From NCBI GenBank assembly GCA_018436095.1, contig JAHDMJ010000037.1, positions 1 through 56,500 on the forward strand: a DNA stretch of 56,500 bases. Reading direction: 5' to 3'. Shown here in pieces: positions 35,626-44,941 of the stretch; position 1 is the first letter of the stretch, and each line of letters begins with the position of its first letter. The notes under the pieces were generated by a model. It had not been told where the DNA came from, did not search any database, and saw only the letters and a program-made list of their open reading frames with translations. The position numbers and the translations under genes are program-made. The DNA comes from Clostridia bacterium (GTDB lineage Bacteria > Bacillota > Peptococcia > DRI-13 > UBA5745).

Positions 35626-36764
35626 TGACAAAAAAACCTGTAATAGGTCCCGTTCAATTAATGCTTATGTCCGTGGGCAGCGCCTTGGTGTTTCCCTACA
35701 CCTTTATGCCCATTTTAAGCGCACCTCCGGCTAATCAGGACGCATGGATCGTTCTGTTTATGGCTATAGCCTATATTTTTATAATCAGCGGCCCGCTGCT
35801 GTTTCTCATGAACAAGTTTAGGGGAATAAATACCAACGAAATGGCCGAGATAATTTTGGGGAAATTTTTCGGCAAAGGGGCGGTTATTATTTTCGCTTTA
35901 TTTTTCATCTATTGCTTTATGGCCTGTATGCTTATTACCGCAATATTTATCAACCTATATATTTTCCCTAGAACGCCTATGTGGGCTCTGTTATTGTATA
36001 TGATCGTTCCGGTAACCTACGCGGTCTATAAAGGAGCCGGCACAATAAGCAGGCTGGCTATGTTCATTGTCCCCTTTATCATACTGACAATCATCATCTT
36101 CTTTGTACTTGGCCTGGAGCTTATTGATTTAAACGCATTGAAGCCGGTCCTTGCCGATTCAACTTTTCTCGAACTAAATCAAGGGGCATTTTTAACAGGC
36201 GCCAGATATTCGGAAATATTGATTTTCTTGGTTTTTTCATTCTGGCTAAAGGAAACATCCAGCATCAACAAGACCTATGCGGCGGCCTTGGGCACATTCG
36301 CCCTTTCCTTTTTTCTGATTCTTCTTCCCACCTTGACCGTATTAGGCGTCGAATTCGGCAAGCATGCCTGGAACCCCTATTTTATGTACACAAGGCAGGT
36401 CAGGGGATACGACTTTATTGAAAGGGTGCAATCCCTTAATACTTTAGCCTGGTTTCCGGCGGCGTTGCTGAAGCTAATGATCTATAATTTTATGGGCTGC
36501 TATATTTTTTCAGGCGTGGCCAAAGCAAAATCCCATAAGGGTTTCGTTATTCCCGTATCCCTTATAGGATTCTTCCTATGTATGCTGCCGATTATGAATA
36601 AATCAAGTACAGTCGAGCTTCTCCGTTCAGATAAGGTTTTCCCCTTCTTTGTTCTGCCGGCCACGTTTGTAGTGCCTGTGATACTTGTAATTGTCTATTT
36701 TATCAGAAGGGAAAAAATAGGGAATATCCTCGAGCAAAAAAAGGCGAAAATGACATCGTCATAA
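35625..36764 (+). CDS. Germinant receptor permease-like subunit, GerB family
   Basis: 379 residues with ten predicted membrane segments, of the APC-like spore germination permease family. Its start GPVQLMLMSVGSALVFPYTF matches GerB proteins. The ATG shares one base with the stop of the C gene (TAATG), so the two are coupled. The B subunit is the likely germinant-binding channel part. The ligand cannot be inferred. Confidence 0.93.
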   Translation: MTKKPVIGPVQLMLMSVGSALVFPYTFMPILSAPPANQDAWIVLFMAIAYIFIISGPLLFLMNKFRGINTNEMAEIILGKFFGKGAVIIFALFFIYCFMACMLITAIFINLYIFPRTPMWALLLYMIVPVTYAVYKGAGTISRLAMFIVPFIILTIIIFFVLGLELIDLNALKPVLADSTFLELNQGAFLTGARYSEILIFLVFSFWLKETSSINKTYAAALGTFALSFFLILLPTLTVLGVEFGKHAWNPYFMYTRQVRGYDFIERVQSLNTLAWFPAALLKLMIYNFMGCYIFSGVAKAKSHKGFVIPVSLIGFFLCMLPIMNKSSTVELLRSDKVFPFFVLPATFVVPVILVIVYFIRREKIGNILEQKKAKMTSS

Positions 36765-36805
36765 ATTATGACGTCTAAAGAAATGCCCGCCACCTGCCGC
36801 TGCCG

Positions 36806-36836
36806 ATTACAAATATCGCCTTGTTATATTTGTAAT
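36806..36836 (+). terminator. Hairpin after the germination operon
   Basis: ATTACAAATAT and ATATTTGTAAT are perfect 11-base arms around a 9-base loop, 42 bases past the GerB stop. The stem is AT-rich and no long T run follows, so it is at most a weak terminator. Confidence 0.45.
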
Positions 36837-36910
36837 AATAATCAATACTATGATATACTCAGGACATCTGATATTTCGTTATAATTATTTAGCCTGCATA
36901 GGAGTTCCAC

Positions 36911-37993
36911 ATGATAAACCGGCTTAAACAATTAACGATACAAAATTACTTTGGTAAGCAATTCCCATTGGATTATCGAGTATATATGATTTTTTTCTTT
37001 GAAAGTTACTTTATTTCTATTCTTTCCGCCATTACAAACACGATGCTGAACAAAGGCTTATTTGGCCTTGTTTTACAATGGTCTTATATTATCTTTTGTA
37101 CGGTTATGATTTTTGTGCTCCCCCGTATCAGGCTAACACTACAAAAACCGCACCTGCTGTTTATCACCTTTATCTACATCCCTTTTCTTTATTTTCAAAC
37201 TGCCGGCTATGATGGCACTGCCTTGCTTTTTGCCCAATTAGGTATCTTTTTACTGGCCATCGTTTTCTCTGGCAAAGCCCGCATAATCATTATTGCATTA
37301 AATATTCTAAATTATTTAGCTTGCATTATTGTAAGCCAGCTCTACCCTCAACTAGTCACACCCCACAATGGTCCCGTTGCCTTGCTCATTGATCTGATCG
37401 TGGCCCTTATTCTGTCATTTACCGGCTTGGCTATCTTGACGATATACATCAGTAAGGTTTTTGCCGATAACAGTAACACCCTTGCCGAACTAAGCATCCG
37501 CGACGCATTGACAGGAGTTTATAACAGGCGCTTTATGACGGATTTTTTACAGCGTGAGCTGGATAGAGCCAGGCAAACGGGCAGTAGAGTTTATGTGTTG
37601 ATGCTGGATATTGACCATTTCAAACGAATAAATGACACTTACGGACACGGGTTTGGAGATCATGTGTTATTAGCTTGTGCCCAGGCCATACAAAACACAT
37701 TAAGAAAATCTGATGTAATTGTCCGCTACGGCGGCGAGGAATTCGCAATCATTATGCCTGCTCAAACACCGGTAAAGGTTGCCGATATTGCCGAGCGCAT
37801 ACGTCAAGCCATATCCTCACTGCGCTTCCGTTACAATGTGACCATCACCGTCAGTATAGGCATAGAGGAATCTCAGCCGGATGATACGATAGAGGACATA
37901 CTCATCCGGGCTGATCAATGTATGTATAAGGCCAAACAGAATGGACGCAATCGAGTAGTTGTTGGAAATACAACCATGAACCTGAGCTTTTGA
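36911..37993 (+). CDS. Membrane diguanylate cyclase (GGDEF)
   Basis: 360 residues. Five or six N-terminal membrane segments (about 25-190) form an uncharacterised sensor. The GGDEF domain has SIRDALTGVYNRRFM, DIDHFKRINDTYGH and the intact active site RYGGEEFAII. The inhibitory site RxxD is present as RKSD five residues before GGEEF, so product inhibition is expected. Third c-di-GMP enzyme in the window and the one most clearly a synthase. It is monocistronic. Confidence 0.93.
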   Translation: MINRLKQLTIQNYFGKQFPLDYRVYMIFFFESYFISILSAITNTMLNKGLFGLVLQWSYIIFCTVMIFVLPRIRLTLQKPHLLFITFIYIPFLYFQTAGYDGTALLFAQLGIFLLAIVFSGKARIIIIALNILNYLACIIVSQLYPQLVTPHNGPVALLIDLIVALILSFTGLAILTIYISKVFADNSNTLAELSIRDALTGVYNRRFMTDFLQRELDRARQTGSRVYVLMLDIDHFKRINDTYGHGFGDHVLLACAQAIQNTLRKSDVIVRYGGEEFAIIMPAQTPVKVADIAERIRQAISSLRFRYNVTITVSIGIEESQPDDTIEDILIRADQCMYKAKQNGRNRVVVGNTTMNLSF

Positions 37994-38199
37994 AAAGATG
38001 GCGGATTTCTACTGAGCGAGGAATATTGAGCTTAGTCCTGTCTCAAGCCAGCAATTTATCGGTGATTTATTCCGGGGAAAAAGAAAAACTGCAGCACTTT
38101 TTACAGTGACTGTATAGGCTATAGAAAAAAGGTTCCCGTAGTTTTGCCAATATTATTTAGGTTAGGAATAAAACGGAGAGGGCAGGTTTATTTCCATTT

Positions 38200-38345
38200 C
38201 CGTTTCAATTTTCATTTCCGTTTCCTAAGGCTAACTGCAAAATTGCAGGTTTGTCGCCATTTGCTGAGGCTAACTGTTCAATTTTGCACGACTAAAAAAG
38301 GCCACTGAAAAAGTCGGTCATACCCTAGCTATTTATCCAAAATTG
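38200..38345. repeat. Fragments of type B and E intergenic repeats
   Basis: CAAAATTGCAGGTTTGTCG (38240) with AGGCTAACTG on both sides matches the type B unit at 42.1 kb. CACTGAAAAAGTCG (38304) followed by CTATTTATCC matches the left end of the type E element. They are followed by a further AAAATTGCAGGTTT at 38340. These are scrambled partial copies. Confidence 0.55.
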
Positions 38346-38449
38346 CAGGTTTAAAGTGTGTCGCCCCTTCAGAATAGAGCTGATTATTTGTCTAGACACT
38401 AAATAAAGAGATAGGTCAGTTGAACACTGGGGGAAATCAGGGGTGGAGT

Positions 38450-38597
38450 GCTCAAAAAACGAAGTTGTGTGGCGGAGTATAGGGCAGTTTTTCGTGATTT
38501 GAGTAAAATATCGCTGCATAACTTCGTTTTTTGAACAGTTAGAGCCACAAAACAGGCTTGAAGCGGTCAAACTCACCACACAACTTCGATTTTTAGC
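38450..38597. repeat. Intergenic inverted-repeat element, type D copy 1
   Basis: The arms GCTCAAAAAACGAAGTTGTG (from 38450) and its near reverse complement (38576-38597) bound about 150 bases. A third inverted unit lies inside at 38517-38538. The right half (38542-38600) recurs at 56074-56128. No gene is visible in 37994-38737. Confidence 0.7.
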
Positions 38598-38737
38598 GGG
38601 CATAACCCAATCCAATCCAGTCCAGATTTACGTCCCCATGGGTTCACCACTTTTTTCTTAAACTAAGTGGCATTGGTATTTTTGCGGCAGACTTTCTTAT
38701 AGTTTAAAACAATCCAACAATAATCCCTTGATAGGAT

Positions 38738-40708
38738 TTATGCCAAGCGCATAATGAGACTACCATTGAAACCCATCGTCGGCGCTAAAGCTAATGATGG
38801 ACTTCCGGGCATTTTAAGTCCCATACAGATCATGACTTGCGTTCCCTCTGTCAGCGCGACACTTATGTCATTTGACACCCCACTTACAATTGTACTATTA
38901 ATTGGGTAGCTTTGCCCTCCCTGAAATGGCGCTGTATCAAAATAAGTTTCCGGAACAAAGGTAAAGCTTTTACTATCAGGCAATGCGGTAGCAAGAACAA
39001 TATAAGGGACAAGGTCACTATAAGCAGTGAGATCAAAAAATGCACCGTTTATTACGCTTGCTCTTATTTTAGTGATTACTACGTCGGCAACTAAAGTAAA
39101 CATATAAAAATCGTCTGCTATAATAGGTGTAAAACTGTTACCGTTAGGCGCTCCCAGCGCTATATTAAGTCCGCTTTCTCCAAACCCGGTAACCGCAATA
39201 CTCGTAGATTGACCAGAAGCGTTTATTACCGGAGTAGCAATAGCAGTATAGCCAGTAGAAAAAGGAACGATAAATGAGGCGTTTGCTCCCGTTGGGCCAG
39301 TGGCACCATCTGCTCCTGTCGCGCCAGTTGCTCCGGTCGGTCCTGTGGCACCATCCGCTCCCGTTGCGCCAGTTGCTCCAGTCGGTCCTGTGGCACCGTC
39401 TGCTCCCGTTGCGCCAGTTGCTCCGGTCGGTCCTGTGGCACCGTCTGCTCCTGTTGCGCCAGTTGCGCCTGTTGCCCCAGTTGCACCGGTTGGGCCGATT
39501 TCGCCATCTGCTCCTGTTGCGCCAGTGGGGCCAGTCGGTCCTGTGGCACCGTCTGCTCCCGTTGCACCGGTTGCTCCGGTCGGTCCTGTGGCACCATCCG
39601 CTCCCATTGCGCCTGTTGCGCCGGTCGGTCCTGTTGCACCATCCGCTCCCGTTGCGCCTGTTGCGCCGGTCGGTCCTGTTGCACCGTCTGCTCCTGTGGC
39701 ACCAGTTGCACCGGTTGGACCGATTTCGCCATCCACTCCCGTTGCGCCTGTTGCACCGGTCGGTCCTGTGGCGCCGTCTGCTCCCGTTGCACCAGTGGGG
39801 CCAGTCGGTCCTGTGGCACCATCCGCTCCCGTTGCGCCTGTTGCGCCGGTCGGTCCTGTGGCACCGTCCGCTCCCGTTGCGCCTGTTGCGCCGGTCGGTC
39901 CTGTGGCACCGTCTGCTCCTGTGGCACCAGTTGCACCGGTTGGACCGATTTCGCCATCCACTCCCGTTGCGCCTGTTGCGCCTGTTGCGCCGGTCGGTCC
40001 CGTGGCACCGTCTGCTCCCGTTGCACCAGTTGCACCGGTTGGACCGATTTCGCCATCCACTCCCGTTGCGCCTGTTGCGCCTGTTGCGCCTGTTGCGCCG
40101 GTCGGTCCCGTGGCACCGTCTGCTCCCGTTGCACCAGTGGGGCCAGTCGGTCCTGTGGCACCATCCGCTCCCGTTGCGCCTGTTGCGCCGGTCGGTCCCG
40201 TTGCACCGTCTGCTCCCGTTGCACCAGTGGGGCCAGTCGGTCCTGTGGCACCATCTGCTCCTGTTGCGCCAGTTGCACCGGTTGGGCCGGTTGCTCCGTC
40301 TGCTCCCGTTGCGCCAGTGGGGCCGGCCGGTCCGGTCGATCCCGTTGCGCCAGTTGCTCCCGTTGCGCCAGTAGTCCCCGTAACGCTGCCGGAAGCTTCA
40401 ATTCTAACGATAGCAGAACCCTGCTCTACAGTAATATCTAAGGTTTGAGATTCAAATATTAGCCTGTCCCCATACCCCATTGTAGCGGATCCTTCTGGTC
40501 CAATTACATCAAATAAAAAATCACCTGGTTCAAGTGTGCCAACGGGACCCGTGGCTCCTGTGGGACCGGTTGTGCCTGTTGGGCCTGTTGGGCCTGTTGG
40601 GCATGAAATTCCGCCGGGACTACAACAGTAATATCCGGCATTGCAGCAGCAACGCCCGAAACATGCATTACAGCGAGTGCAGCGGTAATTGTGACAACCG
40701 TTTGACAT
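38738..40708 (-). CDS. Collagen-like spore-surface protein (BclA/BclB type)
   Basis: 656 residues. The Cys-rich N-terminus ([22 protein letters not shown]) is followed by a short GPTG run. A roughly 60-residue non-collagen insert (about 58-110) comes next. About 370 residues of uninterrupted Gly-X-Thr/Asp triplets follow, built from units such as [12 protein letters not shown]. The C-terminal domain of about 170 residues resembles the trimerising domain of exosporium glycoproteins of the BclB group. AAGGAGAAATGTT precedes the ATG. A role in the outermost spore layer is inferred from this architecture and the sporulating host. The Thr residues are potential glycosylation sites. Confidence 0.88.
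   Translation of the reverse strand: MSNGCHNYRCTRCNACFGRCCCNAGYYCCSPGGISCPTGPTGPTGTTGPTGATGPVGTLEPGDFLFDVIGPEGSATMGYGDRLIFESQTLDITVEQGSAIVRIEASGSVTGTTGATGATGATGSTGPAGPTGATGADGATGPTGATGATGADGATGPTGPTGATGADGATGPTGATGATGADGATGPTGPTGATGADGATGPTGATGATGATGATGVDGEIGPTGATGATGADGATGPTGATGATGATGVDGEIGPTGATGATGADGATGPTGATGATGADGATGPTGATGATGADGATGPTGPTGATGADGATGPTGATGATGVDGEIGPTGATGATGADGATGPTGATGATGADGATGPTGATGAMGADGATGPTGATGATGADGATGPTGPTGATGADGEIGPTGATGATGATGATGADGATGPTGATGATGADGATGPTGATGATGADGATGPTGATGATGADGATGPTGANASFIVPFSTGYTAIATPVINASGQSTSIAVTGFGESGLNIALGAPNGNSFTPIIADDFYMFTLVADVVITKIRASVINGAFFDLTAYSDLVPYIVLATALPDSKSFTFVPETYFDTAPFQGGQSYPINSTIVSGVSNDISVALTEGTQVMICMGLKMPGSPSLALAPTMGFNGSLIMRLA
39290..40375. 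repeat. Collagen-coding tandem repeat tract
   Basis: Roughly 1.1 kb of 9-base triplet-pair repeats with higher-order units of 36-54 bases. The near identity of units (for example CACCGTCTGCTCCCGTTG many times) suggests frequent slippage and length variation. The tract creates long open frames on both strands, which are artefacts. Confidence 0.85.
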
Positions 40709-40993
40709 AACATTTCTCCTTAAGTTTTTAAATATAGCAAAACACTTGCTATCTATCCATTATATGCACTCCTTGCTTTATTGTTCTCTTGTACAAAAAG
40801 AAGTAACCTCCGGCCTCTTAAGGATGTTGCCGGGAAAAATACAAGAAAATTCAAACATTAGATGTTATACTGGGGGTGAAAGCGAATATAAAAATCTCCT
40901 TCTACGTGTAGCATGGATTGCTGATTATCAAAAAATTATCCCTTGCAAGTAAGCAAATATTGACCTTCACTGGAAAATTGGAGGATAGCATTT

Positions 40994-41968
40994 ATGATTG
41001 AGATTCTATTCGGTACCAGTGCCTGTGCCAGCCTTAAATTGGCACAACACTATGGCCAGGGAGAATTTCTTGGCAGCAGTATTGGCTTCTTCGCCGCTAA
41101 TCATCCGGATGGAAGCAAGCCAACGAAAGAGGAAATAAAAGCAGCCCGGCAAGAAGCGGAGGAAAAAGCCCGTTTAGTCTGGGAAAAGGCCACTCCTATG
41201 GTCGGAGACCCGGCAGACGTTTATGGCTTCCCTTTACTTCTGAGTATAGGCGACATTTCGGAAAACCAGCCCGGCAGCAAACGGCAGCAAGCGTTGGAGC
41301 ATTTATTCAGCGTTTATCCGGCTGAGATATGCCGGGCGGCTCGGGAAATCGTGGAAAAGGCCCAAGAAGATCTGACCGCGGTCCGGCAGCGGACAGCATT
41401 GGGAGAATCCCTGCGAATCTGGTACAGCGATCAGCCTGATGAAATGTGCGGTTTTTACTGGTTTATGGAGCAACTGAACCAGTGGGCAGCCTCAGACCAG
41501 CAGATTTCTATTGTTAAGCTGCCGGAATGGGGGCTCACCGAAGAAGGCTCTGCTGTGCTGAGAGAAAGCTGGAACGGCCTTGCGCCTCAAGAATGGCGCC
41601 GCTATCTTGACCTTGGTCTGCAGAAGCCCATGCCCCCCTACCTTAAACAACACTATGCCGCTCTTTGGCGGGAGCTGCAGCGGGAGAATGGACCTTTGCG
41701 GGCCGTACTCAATGGTCAGTTAGTTAGTGCATCGGAAAAACTCTACGACGACTTTATCCTTCTTGAAATCGCAGCGGCGGGCCAGGAATTTCAAGAGGCA
41801 AGGGTTATCGGGCAAGTTCTCGGTAAATATCAAGGTATTAGTAACGCCTGGGCCGCCCGCCGCATAGAAGAAATGATCCGGGCCGGCAAGCTGGAAGTAA
41901 TAACTGAGGCCGCCGGCGATAGCCCGATTTATCACCGGGTGTTGAAAAAATGTCCTCAAGAATTATGA
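40994..41968 (+). CDS. DUF1835 domain protein
   Basis: 324 residues. The N-terminus IEILFGTSACASLKLAQ and the following IGDISENQPGS match DUF1835. The C-terminal end (RIEEMIRAGKLEVI) looks like the helical DUF3658-type tail. The function of this family is unknown. TTGGAGGATAGCATTT precedes the ATG. Its stop codon lies within a small hairpin (41953-41971) followed by six T, and a second strong terminator follows at 42006. The 40709-40993 gap upstream shows nothing recognisable. Confidence 0.75.
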   Translation: MIEILFGTSACASLKLAQHYGQGEFLGSSIGFFAANHPDGSKPTKEEIKAARQEAEEKARLVWEKATPMVGDPADVYGFPLLLSIGDISENQPGSKRQQALEHLFSVYPAEICRAAREIVEKAQEDLTAVRQRTALGESLRIWYSDQPDEMCGFYWFMEQLNQWAASDQQISIVKLPEWGLTEEGSAVLRESWNGLAPQEWRRYLDLGLQKPMPPYLKQHYAALWRELQRENGPLRAVLNGQLVSASEKLYDDFILLEIAAAGQEFQEARVIGQVLGKYQGISNAWAARRIEEMIRAGKLEVITEAAGDSPIYHRVLKKCPQEL

Positions 41969-41977
41969 GGATTTTTT
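41953..41977 (+). terminator. Terminator overlapping the DUF1835 stop codon
   Basis: TCCTCA pairs with TGAGGA and TTTTTT follows directly. The stop codon lies within the stem. Confidence 0.6.
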
Positions 41978-42005
41978 GCCGGCAAATTAGCAGAATACAA
42001 AGACT

Positions 42006-42042
42006 GGAGCTGCCGCAAATAATTTGCGTCAGCTCCTTTTTC
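42006..42042 (+). terminator. Strong second terminator
   Basis: GGAGCTG-CGCAAA pairs with TTTGCG-CAGCTCC with one internal mismatch, followed by TTTTT. It backs up the preceding small terminator. Confidence 0.8.
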
Positions 42043-42136
42043 CGGTGTACGTTATAACATCATTTAGTTAAGATAAGGAACAAGTAAAAAAATGAAGAGG
42101 CCGGGCAGTGAGCCTGCGGCAGCAGCAGTGACCCCT

Positions 42137-42396
42137 TGTGCAAAATTGCAGGTTTGTCGTCGTTTGCTTAGGCTAACTGAGCAAAATTGCAGGTTTGTTA
42201 TCGTTTGTTTAGGCTAACTGTGCAAAATTGCAGGTTTGTTATCGTTAAATCACTGCTTAGGAAACCAATTTAGCCTGAGAACCCTATTTTCAGCCCAAAT
42301 CATCTATTACAAACTTGCAATTTTGCTCAAAATGCTACGACCCTGGAAACAAACTTGCAATTTTGCACCTTTCCAAGTATATGCCTCCTACAAACC
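42137..42396. repeat. Type B repeat array: three direct and two inverted units
   Basis: GCAAAATTGCAGGTTTGT recurs at 42140, 42181 and 42222 with a 41-base period, each of the first two followed by AGGCTAACTG. Two inverted units (ACAAACTTGCAATTTTGC) lie at 42309 and 42349, and a third after the type E element at 42631. The whole forms a large imperfect palindrome. Confidence 0.7.
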
Positions 42397-42629
42397 GAGG
42401 GCACTGAAAAAGTCGCTTTCTATCCAGCCGTGTGTACAAAAAACGAGATATTATGTGAATTTGCCTCAGCTAACTGCCCGGAATTTCAAGTTTTACCGCA
42501 CCGAGCACCGTCTTTTTCCTACATTTAGTGTTTTGGGCAGATTAAAACGTCTATTTTAACAGAGCGAACCACATAATACTTCAAATTTTGTACACCCGGC
42601 TGAGACTGAGGCGACTTTTTCAGTGCCGG
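42397..42629. mobile_element. MITE-like element, type E copy 1
   Basis: About 230 non-coding bases with 17-base terminal inverted repeats: GGCACTGAAAAAGTCGC at 42400-42416 and its complement at 42611-42627, differing at the innermost or outermost base only. Subterminal inverted sequences (GTGTACAAAA near 42432 and TTTTGTACAC near 42585) extend the dyad. The 9-base sequence CTACAAACC stands directly on each side (42388-42396, 42630-42638) and may be a target duplication. A diverged copy lies at 56133-56366. Confidence 0.65.
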
Positions 42630-42712
42630 CTACAAACCTGCAATTTTGTGCAGCCAGCCAAAGCAAACAAGGTTGGTGATAGCTGTATGGCTTAATTCCG
42701 CAGGCAGTTAAC

Positions 42713-44926
42713 TTAATATTTCATCGTTATGCCGGCAGTCCTGTTTTTCCCGGACTGCAACGCAACCGCCGCCTGCTCCTGCGCTTGAACCGGCTGTTTA
42801 GCGCTAGGGGCGCTGGAGGTTGCTTTTGCCGTCTGGCTTCGTATCTTAAAGCGCTTGACAACCTCGTTAAGCATGTTGCCCTGGGCACTCATCTCTTCTG
42901 CTGCTGCGGCGCTCTCTTCTGCGGTAGCTGAGTTCTCCTGGACCACCTCGGAAATCTGATTCATTCCCAAATTAATCTCGCCAATCGAGGTAGTCTGCTG
43001 TTGAGACATAGCGCTTAATTCAGCCATTGCCTCAGCGTCCTGCCGGGCAAGCTGGCCCACCTTTTCCATGCCTGCCGCCGCCTCCTCTGCGATCAAAGTC
43101 CCCTTCCTCACATTATCCACACTGGTTTGGATCAATTCTTCAGTCTCTTTTGCGGCGGACGCACTCTTAGCGGCAAGATTGCGGACTTCATCGGCCACAA
43201 CGGCAAAGCCTTTGCCGTGCTGGCCCGCCCGGGCCGCTTCCACCGCCGCATTCAATGCCAGAATGTTGGTTTGGAAGGCAATGTCATTAATGACCTTTAT
43301 GATTTTAACAACCTTCTGGCTGCCGGTATCAATGATCTGCATTGCATTGTTCATATCATTCATTTTTTGCATGCTTCCATGAACAAGATTCTCGGTTGTA
43401 TCCATATCGGCTTTCGCTTGCTGGGCCAGCTTGGCGCTATTTTCGGCATGCTCCGTAATGGTTGAAATGGTGGCGCTGAATTGCTGCAGCGTAGCCGCCT
43501 GTTCCGTACTGCCGCTAGCCAGGGCCTGGGCGCCGGTGGCAACCTGGCTGGAACCCACGGCCACCTGATAAGAAGCCTGCTGTATCTCAAAGAGGGCGGC
43601 GTTGGTATTATCCAGCATGTGGTTAATGGCCTGATTCATTACATCCCGCTGCGATCTTACCGGCACCGGCTCTACCGAATAATCGCCATCGCCCATTTGG
43701 GACAAAATCTTCGCCTGTTCTTTAATGCCGTCGGCCATTTTCGTAAAAGCCCGTTCCAAAAGCACAACTTCATTTTTTGTTTCGCTATTCATATCTGCCT
43801 GCAAATCGCAGGCCGATACATCGCCAACGGCAAGAGCTTCGGCGGTGGCAGTTAAAACAGGCAGGTTGCGAAGACTCCGGCCAACAATTCTAAAAATGGT
43901 AAATCCCACAACTGCGATCAAGGCAACGCCAATAATCATGATCGTCACTAAGAGAAAAATGGATGAGGCATTAATTGCTTTTGTGGGCACAACGCCGCAA
44001 ACCGCCCAATAGCGGCCTGTATTGCCGATCATTACGCCGGTGCCTAAAAACCGCATATTAGTATTAGTCACGTCGGAATAGGCGTCTAAAGAAAAACTGC
44101 CGCCATTTTTCAGAACCGTTTCCACCTGATCTTTATGATTGCCCATCCAGGTGTTTTGATAGCTTGACAAGATCAAGCTATCCGTAGGGTGGGTGGAAAT
44201 AAGCCCCCCTGGCGACAAAGTATAGATATATCCTTCATCTAAAATTTGCCCTGCGTTCATGGCGGTATTAAGACTCTGCAAATTGATGTCCACGCCTACA
44301 GCCCCCAGGACCCTGCCGTTTTGCAGGATGGGTATAGTGATGGAGTAAGTTGCTATTTGTTCGTTGCCATACTGATAAATATAGGGGTCGGTGATATAGG
44401 GCTTACCGCTGCTTTTTGCGCCCTGATAAAACTCTCCGTCCACAGGATCGTTATAGCCCGTAAGGGCCATAGCCTCATAACTGCCGCTGGCCGTTTTATA
44501 TACATAGGGAATAAAGCGGCCGCTGGCATCATGATTGGCAGTGTTTGCGTATTCTCTGTCTTTACCGTCCAGGGCATTGGGTTCCCAGCAAGTCCAAATG
44601 GAAAACAGGGAATCGCTGTCCTTCAACACCCCCAGCAAAGCATCATAAATATCCTTACGAGGATTATCGGAGGTTTCAGCAATATTCTGTACGATGGGTG
44701 TGATAGCCATAACGGTACTATAGGAATCCTGTGAAATAGCCCAAAACTCATTAAGGTATTCGTTGACCCGGGCTTCTACCAACTGTCCTGTCAAATCATT
44801 TGCGGTGTTATAGGAAAGAACACCTACGATTGCCGCCATCACGGCAATCCCTGCGATAAGAACCGCCAGGGTTGGGATAAGGATTGCTTTCTTAATGCTT
44901 GCCTTCTTAATACTTGCTTTTTTCAT
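42713..44926 (-). CDS. Methyl-accepting chemotaxis protein (Cache type)
   Basis: 737 residues. Membrane segment 1 (about 12-38) is preceded by an unusual tandem KKASIKKASIKKA. A large extracytoplasmic PDC/Cache-type sensor follows (about 40-330; WTCWEPNALDGKDREY, YKTASGSYEAMALTGYNDP, GAVGVDINLQSL). Segment 2 is near 335-360 and a HAMP region follows. The signalling tip is [18 protein letters not shown] with [26 protein letters not shown] precedes the ATG. It is the second gene of an operon with the GGDEF/EAL gene 16 bases upstream. The Cache type suggests sensing of small organic ligands. Confidence 0.94.
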   Translation of the reverse strand: MKKASIKKASIKKAILIPTLAVLIAGIAVMAAIVGVLSYNTANDLTGQLVEARVNEYLNEFWAISQDSYSTVMAITPIVQNIAETSDNPRKDIYDALLGVLKDSDSLFSIWTCWEPNALDGKDREYANTANHDASGRFIPYVYKTASGSYEAMALTGYNDPVDGEFYQGAKSSGKPYITDPYIYQYGNEQIATYSITIPILQNGRVLGAVGVDINLQSLNTAMNAGQILDEGYIYTLSPGGLISTHPTDSLILSSYQNTWMGNHKDQVETVLKNGGSFSLDAYSDVTNTNMRFLGTGVMIGNTGRYWAVCGVVPTKAINASSIFLLVTIMIIGVALIAVVGFTIFRIVGRSLRNLPVLTATAEALAVGDVSACDLQADMNSETKNEVVLLERAFTKMADGIKEQAKILSQMGDGDYSVEPVPVRSQRDVMNQAINHMLDNTNAALFEIQQASYQVAVGSSQVATGAQALASGSTEQAATLQQFSATISTITEHAENSAKLAQQAKADMDTTENLVHGSMQKMNDMNNAMQIIDTGSQKVVKIIKVINDIAFQTNILALNAAVEAARAGQHGKGFAVVADEVRNLAAKSASAAKETEELIQTSVDNVRKGTLIAEEAAAGMEKVGQLARQDAEAMAELSAMSQQQTTSIGEINLGMNQISEVVQENSATAEESAAAAEEMSAQGNMLNEVVKRFKIRSQTAKATSSAPSAKQPVQAQEQAAVALQSGKNRTAGITMKY

Positions 44927-44941
44927 TTTCTCCGCTCCTCT

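Noticed and set aside
39226-40448. Long open frames of 360-390 codons on both strands across the collagen gene, rich in Pro-Val-Ala, Leu-Arg or Gln-Arg.
   Set aside because: They are other-frame readings of a 9-base-periodic tract. They have no ribosome sites or termini of their own, while the minus-strand Gly-X-Thr frame has a proper start and a folded C-terminal domain.
42137-42262. Regular 41-base repeats that could suggest a CRISPR array.
   Set aside because: The sequence between the repeated cores is itself nearly identical, inverted copies follow, and no cas gene is present.
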